Assembly: GCA_965153455.1 (NCBI GenBank)
Contig: OZ234497.1
Coordinates: 14,494,302-14,558,301, forward strand
Origin: Sphagnum compactum
Lineage: Eukaryota > Bryophyta > Sphagnopsida > Sphagnales
Direction: 5' to 3'
Length of the DNA: 64,000 bases
Position 1 is the first letter of the stretch. The number at the start of each line of letters is the position of its first letter. The notes beneath the pieces were generated by a model. That model saw only the letters and a program-made list of their open reading frames with translations, did no database searches and was not told the DNA's origin. Below are positions 37,401 through 50,270 of the stretch, in pieces. The position numbers and the translations under genes are program-made.

Positions 37401-39237
37401 AACAAGTGCATGATACAATCTCTCAAACCATAAATTTTTTTTAACAATTACACAAAAGAAAAATCAATCTAACAATGTGAAAATAAAGAAAAGGAAGTTT
37501 ATGTGTCAATGTTATTAGGCTATCACCTTCATCATGAATGGTAACTTGTGTAGTTGCCATTCCTCCTCCCCCATTGACTTTTTCAGCTTCTAACAACATG
37601 TACCAATAAAAATAAAATCATTTGTTCATATTTTATTTACAATAAATTATGCACAAACCTACATCATGGTTTTGTGTTGTGTTTATGGAAGCAATGTCAA
37701 TCATGATGTCAACCAACCTAAAAATGCTCCAAAAAATGCCATGCCTTTGACCCATTAAGAGAATTACACAACCAATTCAATTTTTGATTTTGGACAAACA
37801 AGTTCCACAACAAGAAGAAACATTTTCCAAATGTGCAAGTTCACACAAATCAATCTTTAGAAGGAAGACAAAGCTTTAAATTGGCATAGACCATTTTTGG
37901 TCTTAAGTTTGCAATTTATACAAACTCAATTTAATTGTTGGAAGATGACCATTGGGAAAATGCATGCCCAAATTCAAATGCATTTTCCCCTATTTGACCA
38001 TGGGTTTAAGGTTTAGTGTTTAACTTAAACCCTTAAACAATTGAACAAACACCTTATTGTTTCCTTACCCTTTAAAGTGATAAAATTATAGTTGGAATAG
38101 TTTAAACCTCTTGAGCCTAAAGAGTTGGTGATTGTGACCTTCATAAAAGAACAAAATCAAGGATTATAGACAATATGAAGATGTCATAGGAACATATACC
38201 TTTGTTTATTAGCTGGAGAGCGTCTTCCTTCCACTTCTTCAAAATCTCCTCCAAAGAAAAAATGATGTTACACAAATAATTGGCAACCACAATTGAGTAT
38301 GTGTGCACACCTTTATAGTTGTACAATAATTATCTAACAAAATTAGGCAGATCTTTCCTTTTCCAACAATAATAAAATTTAAGTCACCTTACAAATTTGC
38401 CCATTCTCTCTAGAACTCACTTTTTCTTGCAACACCCCAACAAAAAGTAAACAAATTTGGGTGCATACCTTGGTGTTGCATTTTTCTAGGGTTTAGGGTT
38501 CAAGTGCCTTTTGCCCTTTCCTACACTTCACAATGTCCAAGGTGACCACATCTTTCAAGATGGCACCAAGTGTTGAAAAATTCTCCAAACATCCTCAACA
38601 TTACCACATTTGGCATACATATCAACCAAGATACTTTCCAATAAAGACATGTGAATCCCATCCACTTTCAATGGGGTCTATTCATAAGCACACCTACCCT
38701 AATCTTCAAGTGCAACTATGTTGGACCTTTAACAATATCGGGACATGTTGAAGTTCAAGCTTTCATGTCATATAGGAAATGTCTATATAGGTTTTAATGC
38801 AAATGATGATGTAGAATATCTCTTTTTCAAATTCATGAAATTCCACTATAATAAAACTAAATAGAATTGAAGTTCGAGGCTCTCAAGTCATAAGAATCAC
38901 ATGTGTAAAAAAGAAGCCTTGATGCAAAATGATAATATGTTTTTTTTCTTTTCAAATGTCATGCATTAAGGGATGCTTGGAATAATGTTTAACAAGATGC
39001 CAACACATTTTGTGGGTCACCTATAATGTCATGATATTAGGACATGTGAGATGTGGGCAAGGGTGGCAAAAGGCACTAAAACTAATTTGACAAAATTTGC
39101 AACACAAAAGGGCTGTGTGATCAAATTGTCCACATCATCTTAGTTGCCATGTGATGGTCAAATATGCAACTAAAAGATACAATTAAAAGGGTTTTATGTA
39201 GTGTATTTGGATGAAAACAACAAAGAATGTCCATGTC
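34441..39237. other. AT-rich intergenic DNA with dispersed repeats
   Basis: ATT-rich microsatellite DNA (34455-34540), the second copies of repeat modules A and B (34666-35352) and a TAGGTA-rich patch (35370-35440). A 43-bp tandem duplication (TAAGTATGATCTT) lies at about 35957-36045, and there is a telomere-like CTAGGGTTTAGGG at 38488. Minus-strand open frames at 36862-37447 shift between frames and could be an old transposon gene, but I recognise no motif in them. Confidence 0.55.
34666..35352. repeat. Dispersed repeat module A, copy 2, split by a block like module B
   Basis: Module A runs from 34666 to 34782 (ending TAATGCTAATTA) and resumes at 35289 (ATTAATGTCGGAGATCC) to a poly-A tract at 35352. 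In copy 1 these parts are contiguous. The 506 bases between them contain words shared with 5160-5480. The two edges overlap by ATTA, a possible target-site duplication. Clear terminal inverted repeats are not seen. Confidence 0.5.
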
Positions 39238-42200
39238 CACTAGGAGAAAAAAGGCATTTTCTAACCAACCAGTTTTCGACTACATGATGTCCTCAATTTT
39301 GTTTCAATTACACAATAATATTTATTTAAAATAAATATTTAAATATAAACATCCAATTCCATGTGGATGGGATGACATCTCAAATGAGTTGATGTGTCAA
39401 CTAATTTGATAAATGTATGACATTAACCTCTAATGGGTGTTAATTGTCAAAATATTTTTTAAAATATATATAACCTAGTTGAAGAGTAGTTGAGAATTCC
39501 ACTTTGCCATGACATTATGCCACATCAAGTCAATTGCTTGACTATTTTGGTGGACCTTGTTTTTGAATGGATGAAAGAAGGATATTGATGGATGAAATAT
39601 TGCATGCATTTTTATTGTACTTCAACTTTAATTATCATTACCTATACCCTACCCACATATTACCTACCCACCTACCTATTTATCATTACTTACAGCCTAT
39701 ATACATGTTACCTATTTACTATTGTAACTTATACCTACATATTACATACCTACTTACCTAGGTACCTACAAACTATTGACCTACATAATTTAACCTACAC
39801 CCTACTTTAAATCACCTATGCTATAATCTAAATTTATTTAACCTATAATTATCACCTACCTATAACTACCTTGGCAATATATGTAATAGATACCAGTTAC
39901 CTAACCTACAAAGTATTACCCACCTACCTACCTACAAGTAATTTGCAACAAGTATACTTGCTTAACCTACAACCTACGTAGGTAGCTAATGAGGCATGTA
40001 AGCATGTAGGCTACCTAAATAACTAGGTTGGATAACTAATTTAAATGGGGTGGCAAAACAAGGTAAGTTATGACTACCTACCTACTTATTGTCTATCTAG
40101 ATGCAATAGGAGGTCCCTAGGTAAGTAATAGGTAAATATGTTAGGTCAAATGTAGGTAAATAAGTTACTTAAAGTAATTAGGTATAAGTAGATAGGTATT
40201 AAGTAACTAGGTAACTAGGTAAGGTTTTTATGTAAATACTTGATTTTTGTTTAATCACGGTGTCACGGCTCACAACCTACTTATACTTCACCTATTACTA
40301 CCTACCTAGGTCTACATAGGTTTTTAATTAGGTAAGGAAGCTAATTAGACCTAGTCTAGGATAACTAACTAGGTTACACAAGCTACTTTAGCTTAACAAG
40401 GGTTCAATTTTGTGGTATACCACATACTTCATTCATCCATGGATGGAGGGACTACCTTATATAACATTGTCATTCATTTTGAGCTTTCTTTGCACTTTAG
40501 TTTGATTTTTTTCTCTTTTTTTATAGTTTGTTTTGTTTTATCTTGCTTTTCTCTAGGCCCAACTTCTGTTTAGAAATTTACATCATGTAGTTTAGTGTTA
40601 ATTCATGAATTTTTTCAAATGAATGCATCATGCCTTTTGCATGTGAGGAATTTCAAGTTTTTCATTTTGGGGTTATTGTTAAATTATTTTCTTTTTTATC
40701 ATGTTGAAATTATTTTTTCTTCTTTTCATTGCACTTTTAAAAAAAGATTATTAAGCACATTAAGGTCATATGGTGTCAAGGCAAGTGAACATGAATAACA
40801 TGAAAAGACAAGCTTATGGAGTTTGGAAGCCACCACCACACATGTCTCTTACAATTGTAGGTGCTTAAAAAAAAAATCCTTTGTTTTGTTTATTTTCCTT
40901 TTACCATAATATTTCTTCTTTTATTTTTCCACCGTGTTCCCTTTAGTTATATCCTTTTTTAGTTAGATTTTGTTTTGAATTCTTGTTGGTTTTTTTTTCA
41001 ACTAGGTTTTTATTTGAACTTTCATTAAAGTAATTAGGTTAGTTTTAGTACACTTAAGCATTTAGGGCATTCAAGATCCAAGGGGAAGGCTCTTTTGTTT
41101 ATGGTGTCCAAGTAGATGTTGAACCCCTCTTCTTGGTGCATCTAAAACACTAAAAATTGTCAACAACAAATTAAAATGAGAAAGTTATGGCCCCCCAAAG
41201 TAGGGGGGTCAAGAATTCAAAACAATAAACCACAACCAGTTCTTGAACACCCTAAAACTTCCTTGTATGTTGCTATATTGTTATTACAGTTCAAAAATTA
41301 TTTGTAGAACATAAGGTGGCGCTCATGTAGCACTATAAATCATTTAAAATGAAGAAGAAATGAAAATTTTATAGCTTTGAAAGTAGGAGCGGTCCAAATA
41401 GAAGAAAAAATAAAAACGCGTTTGTAAGTATGAAAGTTTTTTTCTTCAACTTTCATTGGTTTTTCTTCTTTTCCAATTCCAAAACAAACACTTGGGTAAT
41501 GAGAGTTAAACTTATGAACATTTTCAACCATCAACGCAAATAAAGTTTTGATTATGTTTGTTTTAATGAATTACTTTCAAATAAATTTCACTTATATAAT
41601 TTCTACTATATTTTGATTGGGTTCAACTAGATTTCAATTAAGTTTCAACTATGTTTGTTGATTATGTATAAAGTAAGCCCATGATGTGTGCCATTTCTAT
41701 TCGTTATTTAATTATAATTTTTTCAAATTTCAAAGTGTTTCTTTCTTTGTCAAATTTCCTTATTCTTGAGTGGTACATGATGATATTTTTATTGATTTTT
41801 TATGTGTGCAACTAATGCACAATCTTTTTCTTGGTGCATTATAACTTAGATTCATATTAAGTTTTCTCATTTTCAACAACTTTCTTTTTTTTTAATTCAA
41901 AAATGTAAGGTGTAACTATGAACAAATCCAAATATGTGGTCCAACAAGGCAACAATCCACTTAAGCATGCCAACAACGAGTTTACACCATCAGTGCATAA
42001 ACATAGGACAACCACCTTATAGGAGAGTCATTTCACTATTCCAATATGTTTGATTGACAACATTAGCATTTTTGGGATGTAGATGGGACCATTTCCTACA
42101 TGGGAACAATGTTTCCTTGCATAATTTTCAGATTATAATAGGTTTTGCATTCTTAGTTGATAATATATAAATAGATTATGCTTTTATTATGGTTTGATTT

Positions 42201-43089
42201 TCTTCAGTTAATTTTAATTAAGTGTATTGTCCCTATAGTCTAGCTTTAATAATCTTATAATTGTGACTGTAATTTGTGTAGACTTGTAATTTCAACTACA
42301 TTTCAACTAATTTACATCAATTTTGACTTATTTTCAACATATTTTCAACATATTTTCAACTTGCTTTCAACTACCTTGTAGTTGGTCTATTTATTTGGCT
42401 TGACTTCACATATGTTGGCCTACGAACAACAAGATGCCATGTGTCATGCAAGTGTGTAACATAAGTGTCCATGTGGCACAATATCATATATTGACATTTT
42501 CAATAAATCAATAATTAAATTTTTTTGAAACCATACACATGGCACATGTCAAATAATTTAGTTTGATGGTGGACCACGAATGCCCATGTGACATGTGTCA
42601 ATGTTCCATTGGTTATAATATAATTGAATAATAATCAAATTTCTAAAACTCCATGCCCTTTTTCAATGACATGACACGTGCCAATGTTACATTGGTTGTA
42701 ATATAGTTGAAAGATACTCATAATTCCCATTCCACACCCCCAAATGACATGACACGCAGATGGATGAAGTTCATCCATTGACCGCCAACAAGGAGTGAAT
42801 TAAGTCTAGTCATCACTTTATAGTTGAAATGTTGTATCGACTAAAATGTATGTTGTTTTCAACTAAAATGTTGTCACCTCAACATTAACCCACAAATTGA
42901 CACATGTACGTTGTTTTCAATTGTGTTACAAGGTTGAGTCAACATTGTTGACTATTTTGAAAATTAGTTGAGAACATTAATTTTGAGTTGCAAAAAACAT
43001 TTTGTAGTTGAAAGTGATGTTTTCAACTATAAATGACAGTTGAGAAGTAGTTGAAAACATAGTTGAAAAATGGAGTTTTTCTCCTAGTG
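39238..43089. mobile_element. Probable non-autonomous CACTA (En/Spm-like) element
   Basis: The left end CACTAGGAGAAAAA (39238) and the right end TTTTTCTCCTAGTG (to 43089) are inverted and start with the diagnostic CACTA. Flanking trinucleotides are GTC (39235-39237) and GTT (43090-43092), a near match to the 3-bp duplication made by this superfamily. The right 800 bases are dense in TTTCAACTA / TAGTTGAAA words in both orientations, like the subterminal repeats bound by CACTA transposases. A few also lie near the left end. No transposase frame is visible in the 3.85 kb between. The pairing of the two ends is inference. Confidence 0.6.
39640..40390. repeat. TACC/TAGG cryptic simple-sequence tract with strand switch
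   Basis: From about 39640 to 39960 the plus strand is rich in CCTAC/TACCTA words. From about 39975 to 40240 it switches to TAGGTA/AGGTAAG words, then mixes again to about 40390. The two halves are loosely complementary and could fold together. It lies inside the probable CACTA element. Confidence 0.7.
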
Positions 43090-43569
43090 GTTGTTGCCCA
43101 TATACATCACTTGGGCTTTAGGCTTTGTGTTGTTGTGCACTGCCAATGAAAATTAACTTTTTTTTTTCTCTTCATATGTTGCCATATGGTTTCCAATAGT
43201 CCATCATTATTTATGTCAATGTTAAATTTAATTTGAATTAATATTAATGAGGTAGTTAGGCTTGGAAATCATGTAGGTATGAATTGTCTTTGGAATTGTC
43301 TATGGATGACCATATGAAGGATTATGCAAAATCAATTATCCAAGGATGACCATATGAAAGATTATGCAAATCTCCCATATATGAATTTTTCAAAAAAATT
43401 CATCACTAAAATTAATTGCATGTTAGTTACACATGACTATATAAACAAAAAATATATGGTGTCAATTTCATGATTGCAAACATGATTGATCTAGTTATAA
43501 ATGACCACCAATTACAAGCACTTGCAAAATGATTAGTTGTAAAAGACAATTATCTTTATATTGGCATTA

Positions 43570-43870
43570 ATGAATACCTTAAGTAAGTAGGTTATGGCCT
43601 AGGTGAGTAGGTAGACCTTAAATAGATATGTAAATAGGTAGCCTACATTGGTAAGTAACCTAAATGGGTATGTAACTTAAGTGGATAGGTAAGTGGGAAG
43701 GTTTGGGTGGGTTGATTGGACTAGATGATTGGCCTAGGTAGGAAGGTAAGTAACCTAGGTAGGCAAGTGCTTAGGTTGGTAGGAACATTAGGTAGGTGGG
43801 TACATAGCCGAGGTATGTCCTTAACCTTATGTAGGTAAACCCTTTAGGTAGGCAAGGTCTCTATTTTATC
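43570..43870. repeat. TAGGTA-rich cryptic simple-sequence tract
   Basis: About 300 bases with many TAGGTAGG, GGTAAGTA and CCTAGGTA words, predominantly with G on the plus strand. It resembles the tracts at 39.6-40.4 kb, 44.8-44.95 kb and 21.3-21.4 kb. Confidence 0.7.
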
Positions 43871-45900
43871 TAGGTGTAGTTAAAAAATAAACCATCTATT
43901 CATCCCTACTTTTGAGCTTTGGGTCTTAACTATGGGACTTTAAATATACCTACAAAGTGAAGGTGAAATGCCCAAATGAGGATCAAATTGACGCAAAAGT
44001 AAGCACCATTTTATAGATATTTTCATTCTAAAAAGATTATTCAATGGTTTGATTCCCTCTACAAATCAATATCATACCAAAACTTATGAATTTGTTTACT
44101 GGCAATATATTATCCTCCAAAACATTCATATAAAACATAATTCTCTTTTATAATGGGCTAATGCATCAACATTAATTCAATCCCATTTATTTCAATGTAA
44201 AGAAGTTGATTTTGTTCTTGGAATAAAATTTGTATTCCACAAGTGAAACCTAGCCATAATTGAAGGTCTAACCATGCTAATAGGAACCATTGTGAGCAAA
44301 ACCAACCCTTCTTTTGAATGTTTACAAGTCTCATAAATTAAAACAATGTTGAAGATTGTGTTATACAATGCTCTCTCTAAAATATCAATCGAACATTTGG
44401 ATCAATTTGAAAGTAATTTGGTGAATTTCAAAAAAAATTAACATGTTTTAAAACCCCATAACATGTGCTTTAGTGGTGTAAAAACATTATTTAAGCACCA
44501 TTGTTCAACATTGTTTCATGACTTTTTGACCAACCTCATGCTACCATAGCAACCTATTATTAGTCAAACTAAACATAGGAAGCATTGGTGGTTCCTATTG
44601 GCATGGTTGAACCCTTGACAAAGGTCCATAGTCACAAGAATCAAAGTGAACAAAACAAAATCAAAGTAAATGCATGTGGTCACTACCAAATGTTTGAAGT
44701 AAAGGCCATTGTGGAGTTAAATCATTTAGTTTTTGCAATGTTATGTGTATAGCAAGCCACCAAATATTAAAAGGTTAAAAACTTAGGTTGCCTAAATTAG
44801 ACTTCTGACCTAGGTTGCTTAGGCCTAACTGGAAACCTAACCCAAACTAGGTTTCTACCTTGCAAGGTTTTTAAGTTAGGTTATGTAAGTAGTTAAGTAG
44901 GCATGTATAGTCAAGGTAGGCCAATAAATAGGTATAGGTAATTATGTTAGCTATCTAAGTTAGGTATGTCCTCTAGGATTGCATGCACAATGACTACAAT
45001 CATGAAACACATAATCATTAATGACATTTGCAACTACAACCATGGAAACAAATAGTGGTAAAAAGGATATGTCTAGATTGAGGACATAATCATGGAATCA
45101 TATATAACATAAATGATTACAAATGTAATCATTTTAATGATCATAAAAACCATGTTTTGGTGTAGTGTTCAAACACTCATAAACTTCTAACACTTTTCAA
45201 TGACAAATTCAAATGGGTTTCAAGAACTTATATTCTTTGGTTCATCAAAAGATTCATGGAATTCTTTTAATGGGTCATTTGGAAATGTTGGGAATTTGTT
45301 TGAATCAGGGGGTGCCTTGCCCCATCACTCTTATGTGTTTCACTTTTCATGCCCCAACCTTGGTCACCAACTCAAAGCTAAGGTTGCAATTTTCAATTTC
45401 ACCTACCATACAATTGTGTTACAACTTACATTGCACCAATTCAAAATCAAGTGCAAATTGGGTAGCCTATAAACATTTATGTGTTTTACCAAAATGAATA
45501 ATTGTCAAAAGCAGTTATGAAAAAAAAAATGGGCCCATGCATGCATGACCAATTTACACTACTATAAATCATGGCTTTTATGTTGGATTTTTGAATTAAA
45601 TTTTTAATCATAATGAACAATAGATACTTTTGACCTTAATCATAACGAACCAATTATTTAGGCCAACAACTTAATTAAATTCATGTTGACTAAGATGATT
45701 GGAAGTGTTAGTTAATGTGATAGGATTAATCTATTTTATCTTTAAAATATAATATAATAAATAGACAAGTTGAAAACATTATTGCCTTGGACCTACAACT
45801 TTAATGCCCAATTTTTTAAAACAATTAATTAATTATTTTTGGTTAATTGTTTACAAATCAGCAATGGATCATTGAACTTATGAGTCATGTATGTGTACAT

Positions 45901-45960
45901 ATTATTATTATTATTATTATTCTTACTACTACTACTACTACTACTACTACTATTATTATT
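45901..45960. repeat. ATT/TAC triplet microsatellite
   Basis: A run of ATT triplets passes into a run of TAC triplets (about 12) and back to ATT: a compound microsatellite. Confidence 0.9.
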
Positions 45961-48900
45961 GGGTCATATCATGAATGATTTTAATTGTATAAATCATGAC
46001 CATGAGATGTCCAAAATGAAATTAAACCCTCACCTCTTTGATCACAATTCAAGGCCTTTAATGTTGGACCATCACCTCATATGATGAAAAGTAATGTTAT
46101 TACAAAAATATAAACAAAAATATATTTTGATTTTATTACTTTATAACCTTATCATATGTAATACATTTTCATAATTACATGATAATTTTTAAATTTTTCT
46201 TTTAAATGAGTAGGATTAAAAATAATATCATTAGTAGCATTAAAACTAACATTATAGTCACATATGAAAGGTGTTGGTCCATGTCAAAGTTTGAATTAAT
46301 CATTTTAGTTAAAATAGTGAAGTTATGATAATCTACATAAGTGCCACATCCACAACATGTACAAAAATACTTTGAACTTGGTAGATCGTAAATACTTTAA
46401 ACATGGTAGATGCAACGTATGACAACAACTTTTTTAGTCAAACAACTTATACATCTAATGAAATCCATGCACCTTCCTACCAAGACCAGTTCTTAAAGGC
46501 TTATTAAAGTGAAGCATAGAGCCATCAATTGTTACCTCTTGCTTAAAGAACTTCAAAAGTGGATTACAACTTTTTTAAGTGTGGATTTAGGATGAAGCTT
46601 CAACCAAATTATGAAATACTTGTTGTGAGAAATGTGTGTTATGTAAAAAACATTAAAAAAACATTATGATATTTTATTACCTTTTCTTCAAATCACACCA
46701 TTGTTTGCAAATTGGTGCAAGTCAAACATATTGCAATGAAGTTTTATAATTATGTGAAGAAAGGAAAGTTGGTTTGAAAATTTAATAGATTAATAAATTT
46801 CATTCAATTTTTTTGTTAATACATGATTTAGAATTGAATAAGGTGTGGATTTTCCCATGTTGGAGTGTGTATGATTTTGATTGCATAGATGAATTTCCTT
46901 GTTGCTCCAAAAAAAGATATCTTCAAGAACCAAAAGCTTTGAACCTATTCACCTTAGGGCTATTACTCAAACCTACTAATCCTCAAATTAGGCTTATGCA
47001 ATTTTTATTTTTTTTGACAAATTCAAAAAAGAATGTTCCCCCTTGGATGAATGTACATAGATGAGGAGTTGACAACATCCTTTATCTATTTTGGAGATGG
47101 TGGATAAACAATTGGAGGGTTGGATTATGAAGGCAATGGTTTAAGTCAATGGTGATAGATAATTTTGTTTTTGTCAAATGTGTTGTTGTTTTGCGGCAAG
47201 TTGGAACGGTTTCTACTATTTTTGAAATAATGAGGGAAATGGCGATTTCTTTACTAACGGTATGATTCATGAAGAAGCCATTGCAAGTTATTTTGTTGTG
47301 GTGTGCATCAAGTGCTAGGGGAAGATTGGTGTTATTGATAATGAACATTGATGGTGTTAAGCAAGGGGAGGAGGATAAGATTTAAACATAGGGACAAAAC
47401 TTTCCAATGTAGTTGTACTTACGTGTGATGTATTTATGATGAGAGTGCCACGTAATTGTGAAAACATGTTATATGTAATGTCAAGTAGCAAAGACTGTAA
47501 AGATAATTTTGCCTATGCTGTTGCACATTTATTACTTATTGATGAGAACGCCAATTAATCTTGTTAATGAAACATGATTTTTAGGAGACGATGATGAACA
47601 TGAAGGAATTGAAATAATGGATCTAACCTAAATTACATTTGCATAGTAGGGGAATGGGAAAAATGCAAAAATTAAACAATTTGTTTTCAACGTGTTGGCA
47701 AGATTGTTAGGTCTTTTATTGTTTCACGTGTGTTTGTGATGTTAAATATGTTTGTGAGTGAATTGCCAGATACATTAGGATTCACCTAGGTTTTGGAGTT
47801 ACAACATAAATGAATTTAACATTGAGGGAACATGAATGTGTAATTGTCCAACATTGGGGCTCTAGGTATAAACAAGGAATGTGTTTTTTTCATTGTGGTT
47901 ATGCGAAGGTTATTTGCTTGATTAAAGAAAACAAGAAGAATAAATGTATTAGATTTATGGGTGCAATCACGATATAAAAAACCAAGGAGTCTAAGGTTTA
48001 GATGTTTTAAAGGATAAGCATTACCACATTTGAACATGGCCTCCATGTTTCACGGTCTCAAAGGAGGATGACCTAGTGTCAATTTCAAAAACTTAATTCA
48101 TGTATTCATCCATGAACTTTCAAAGAATAGGTAATTATTTATGTTGAAATAATGATTATTATTTGTACACATAACACATATATACATTTCAAGAAAAAAT
48201 AAACATTTCAAACTTGTATACTCTTTTTCACATTATTTGAAAAAAAATCTATAATATAAAAACCATTTTGTGAATTACACAAACTATGGTTATTGAACCT
48301 AAAACAACTTATTCACAGCATGCTACATATCGATTGAAATAATTATCGAATCAATCGTGTATCATGTATGGAATGCATCCATGCCTTTTAATGCATAAAA
48401 ATGAGAAGTTTTTGTTAAAAAAATTGCAAAACACGTAAATTTGACAATAGAAAACATGTTAGAACCAAATGTGCCTATGTGTCTGATAAACAAAATTTCA
48501 ACTCCTATTGTTCTTCTAATTATCAACATGAAAATCCTTTCCAATTTTGAAAAAAATCTCGTTTATTAAAAAGAACCACTAATGAATGGTGTACATTTGA
48601 TAAGCAAAACAAATGTTTAAATTTAAAAAACTTTTACAAAAACAACATATTGCCCATTGCTTTCTACCATTCATTTAATAATCAATGAAACATTTGAAAA
48701 CTACACAAAAATCATTGAGATGCAACTTCACTAATATAAAAACATGTGCGCCAAACCCAATTACATTTCGATGTTTGAAACTCATACACAATGATCTTCT
48801 TTCAAAATTGCAAGAGTTTTCAAAAGTCAACACATTTATTGGTTGTGTCCATTAGCTCCGATTGCACCTATATATATATTCGTTACCATGTGTTGAGTAT

Positions 48901-49467
48901 CGAGGTTGAATATTACCCAAAAAAAAAAGGATGAAAAGAAGATTTTAAGCTAAAGGAGAGAAGACTTTAGGAATGATATTATCACATCAAGTAGTTACAT
49001 GTCTTTGTAGGAAATGTTGCAATCACTATAGGAGATGGTATTATTGGTGACAAGGATTTCATTGATACCTTCTCAACAATGTTCCAAGTAAATTGCTTTT
49101 GATGTGTGGCACCCATATTATTAGGTAACTACTATCACATGTGTTTTCAGGAGGTTGAATCATCATCATCCTTTGCATTCCCTCCCTTTTTAGTTACACA
49201 ACAGCAATTGGTGCAACAACTTGAGTATGGTACTTATCATATGCCACAAATGAATGAATGAATGAATGATGCACGAATACGTTTTCAAATGAAAATAATG
49301 AGAATCCACAAAACTTAAATGGTTGCTCACATGCCAGCAAAAGTTTGAATTGATCAGAGAAAAGATGCAACACAACAACAACATGGTATCGATGGTTAGT
49401 AAAGCTTTAGCTGAAAAGGGTGTATGTATGTGTACTACTTTGGAGTTTGAAAGAGTGAGAGACAAAG

Positions 49468-49470
<3 letters not shown>

Positions 49471-49500
<30 letters not shown>

Positions 49501-49715
49501 CACTACTAGTTTAGTTACAACTTAACAATAATACTAGAGTAGAAAGGAAGAGCGAGAGAGAGAGAGAGAGAACACTACTAGTTTAGTTACAACTTAACAA
49601 TAATACTAGAGTAGAAAGGAAGAGCGAGAGAGAGAGAGAGAGAGCACTACTAGTTTAGTTACAACTTAACAATAATACTAGAGTAGAAAGGAAGAGAGAG
49701 AGAGAGAGAGAGATG
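49471..49715. repeat. 73-bp tandem repeat joined by GA microsatellites, 3 copies
   Basis: (GA)n runs alternate with a near-identical 50-base segment starting CACTACTAGTTTAG (49501, 49573, 49645) and ending GTAGAAAGGAAGAG. Period is 72-73 bp. The copies differ mainly in GA length, so the array is recent. A short GAAT microsatellite lies at 49250-49270. Confidence 0.9.
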
Positions 49716-50270
49716 TTGTTGAAACAAAGCGTGGATGTTTAAAACCCTTCTTTTAAAAAAAATTTGTAAGTAATGATACAGTTAGTGTCTCTTGTTGAGA
49801 GATGAGCTACAAATCTCTTATTTTCTACCAACAGCCTCTGCAGCCACTTTCTCAAAGACAGCGGCGGCAGAAGAAGGGGGAGGTGGTGGGGGTACACAAC
49901 AACACTGTAGAGATCAATAGGGGGGCTGGCTGGCTGGCTGGCTACAGGTCTGAACTCTAAACCCTAAACTCTTAAACCCTAAATGGCAGCGGCGGGCGGC
50001 GGTGGTAGTGCATAGAAAACAGCCCCCCCTTTTTTTGGGCAATAAAGAAAGGGGGGGGGCTGTAGGAAAGAAATGGGCTGCACATGAAGAATTTTTTTAT
50101 CTCATTTCGTGAACTGAACTGGTGGGGAGTAAAGGTTTTTTTTTTTTTTTAAAATAAATAAATAAAGAAAGTGTGGAAAATGATTTGAAGAAAATGGAAA
50201 GGGGGAAAAAGCTTTGAATTGAAGCAAATTATAGAAGGCAATGAGGGGAGAGAGAGGGAGGGGGCGGGCT
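49716..50270 (-). other. Downstream region of the cellulose synthase gene
   Basis: Holds the probable 3' untranslated region and 3' flank of the cellulose synthase gene. Visible features are a CTGG tetranucleotide run (about 49924-49943), telomere-like CTAAACCCTAAA words at 49955-49983, a GGCGG-rich patch, poly-G and poly-T runs. No open frame of note. Confidence 0.5.

Larger units (their letters stand above)
43090..49252. other. AT-rich intergenic DNA, no recognised gene
   Basis: Includes further TAGGTA-rich tracts (43570-43870, 44765-44965) and an ATT/TAC triplet microsatellite (45901-45960). Open frames near 46813-47348 and 45200-45497 are short and show no domain I can name. The stretch 46800-48060 has less extreme base composition and may be an old transposon or gene relic, but this is not supported by motifs. 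Confidence 0.5.

Noticed and set aside
36862-37447. Minus-strand open frames as a transposon gene
   Set aside because: Two overlapping frames of moderate length were read for transposase, reverse transcriptase and integrase motifs. None was found.
46813-47348. Possible gene relic with WSVYDFD-like words
   Set aside because: A faint resemblance to the end of BAHD acyltransferases (DFGWG region) was considered, but key residues are absent and the flanking translation does not fit.
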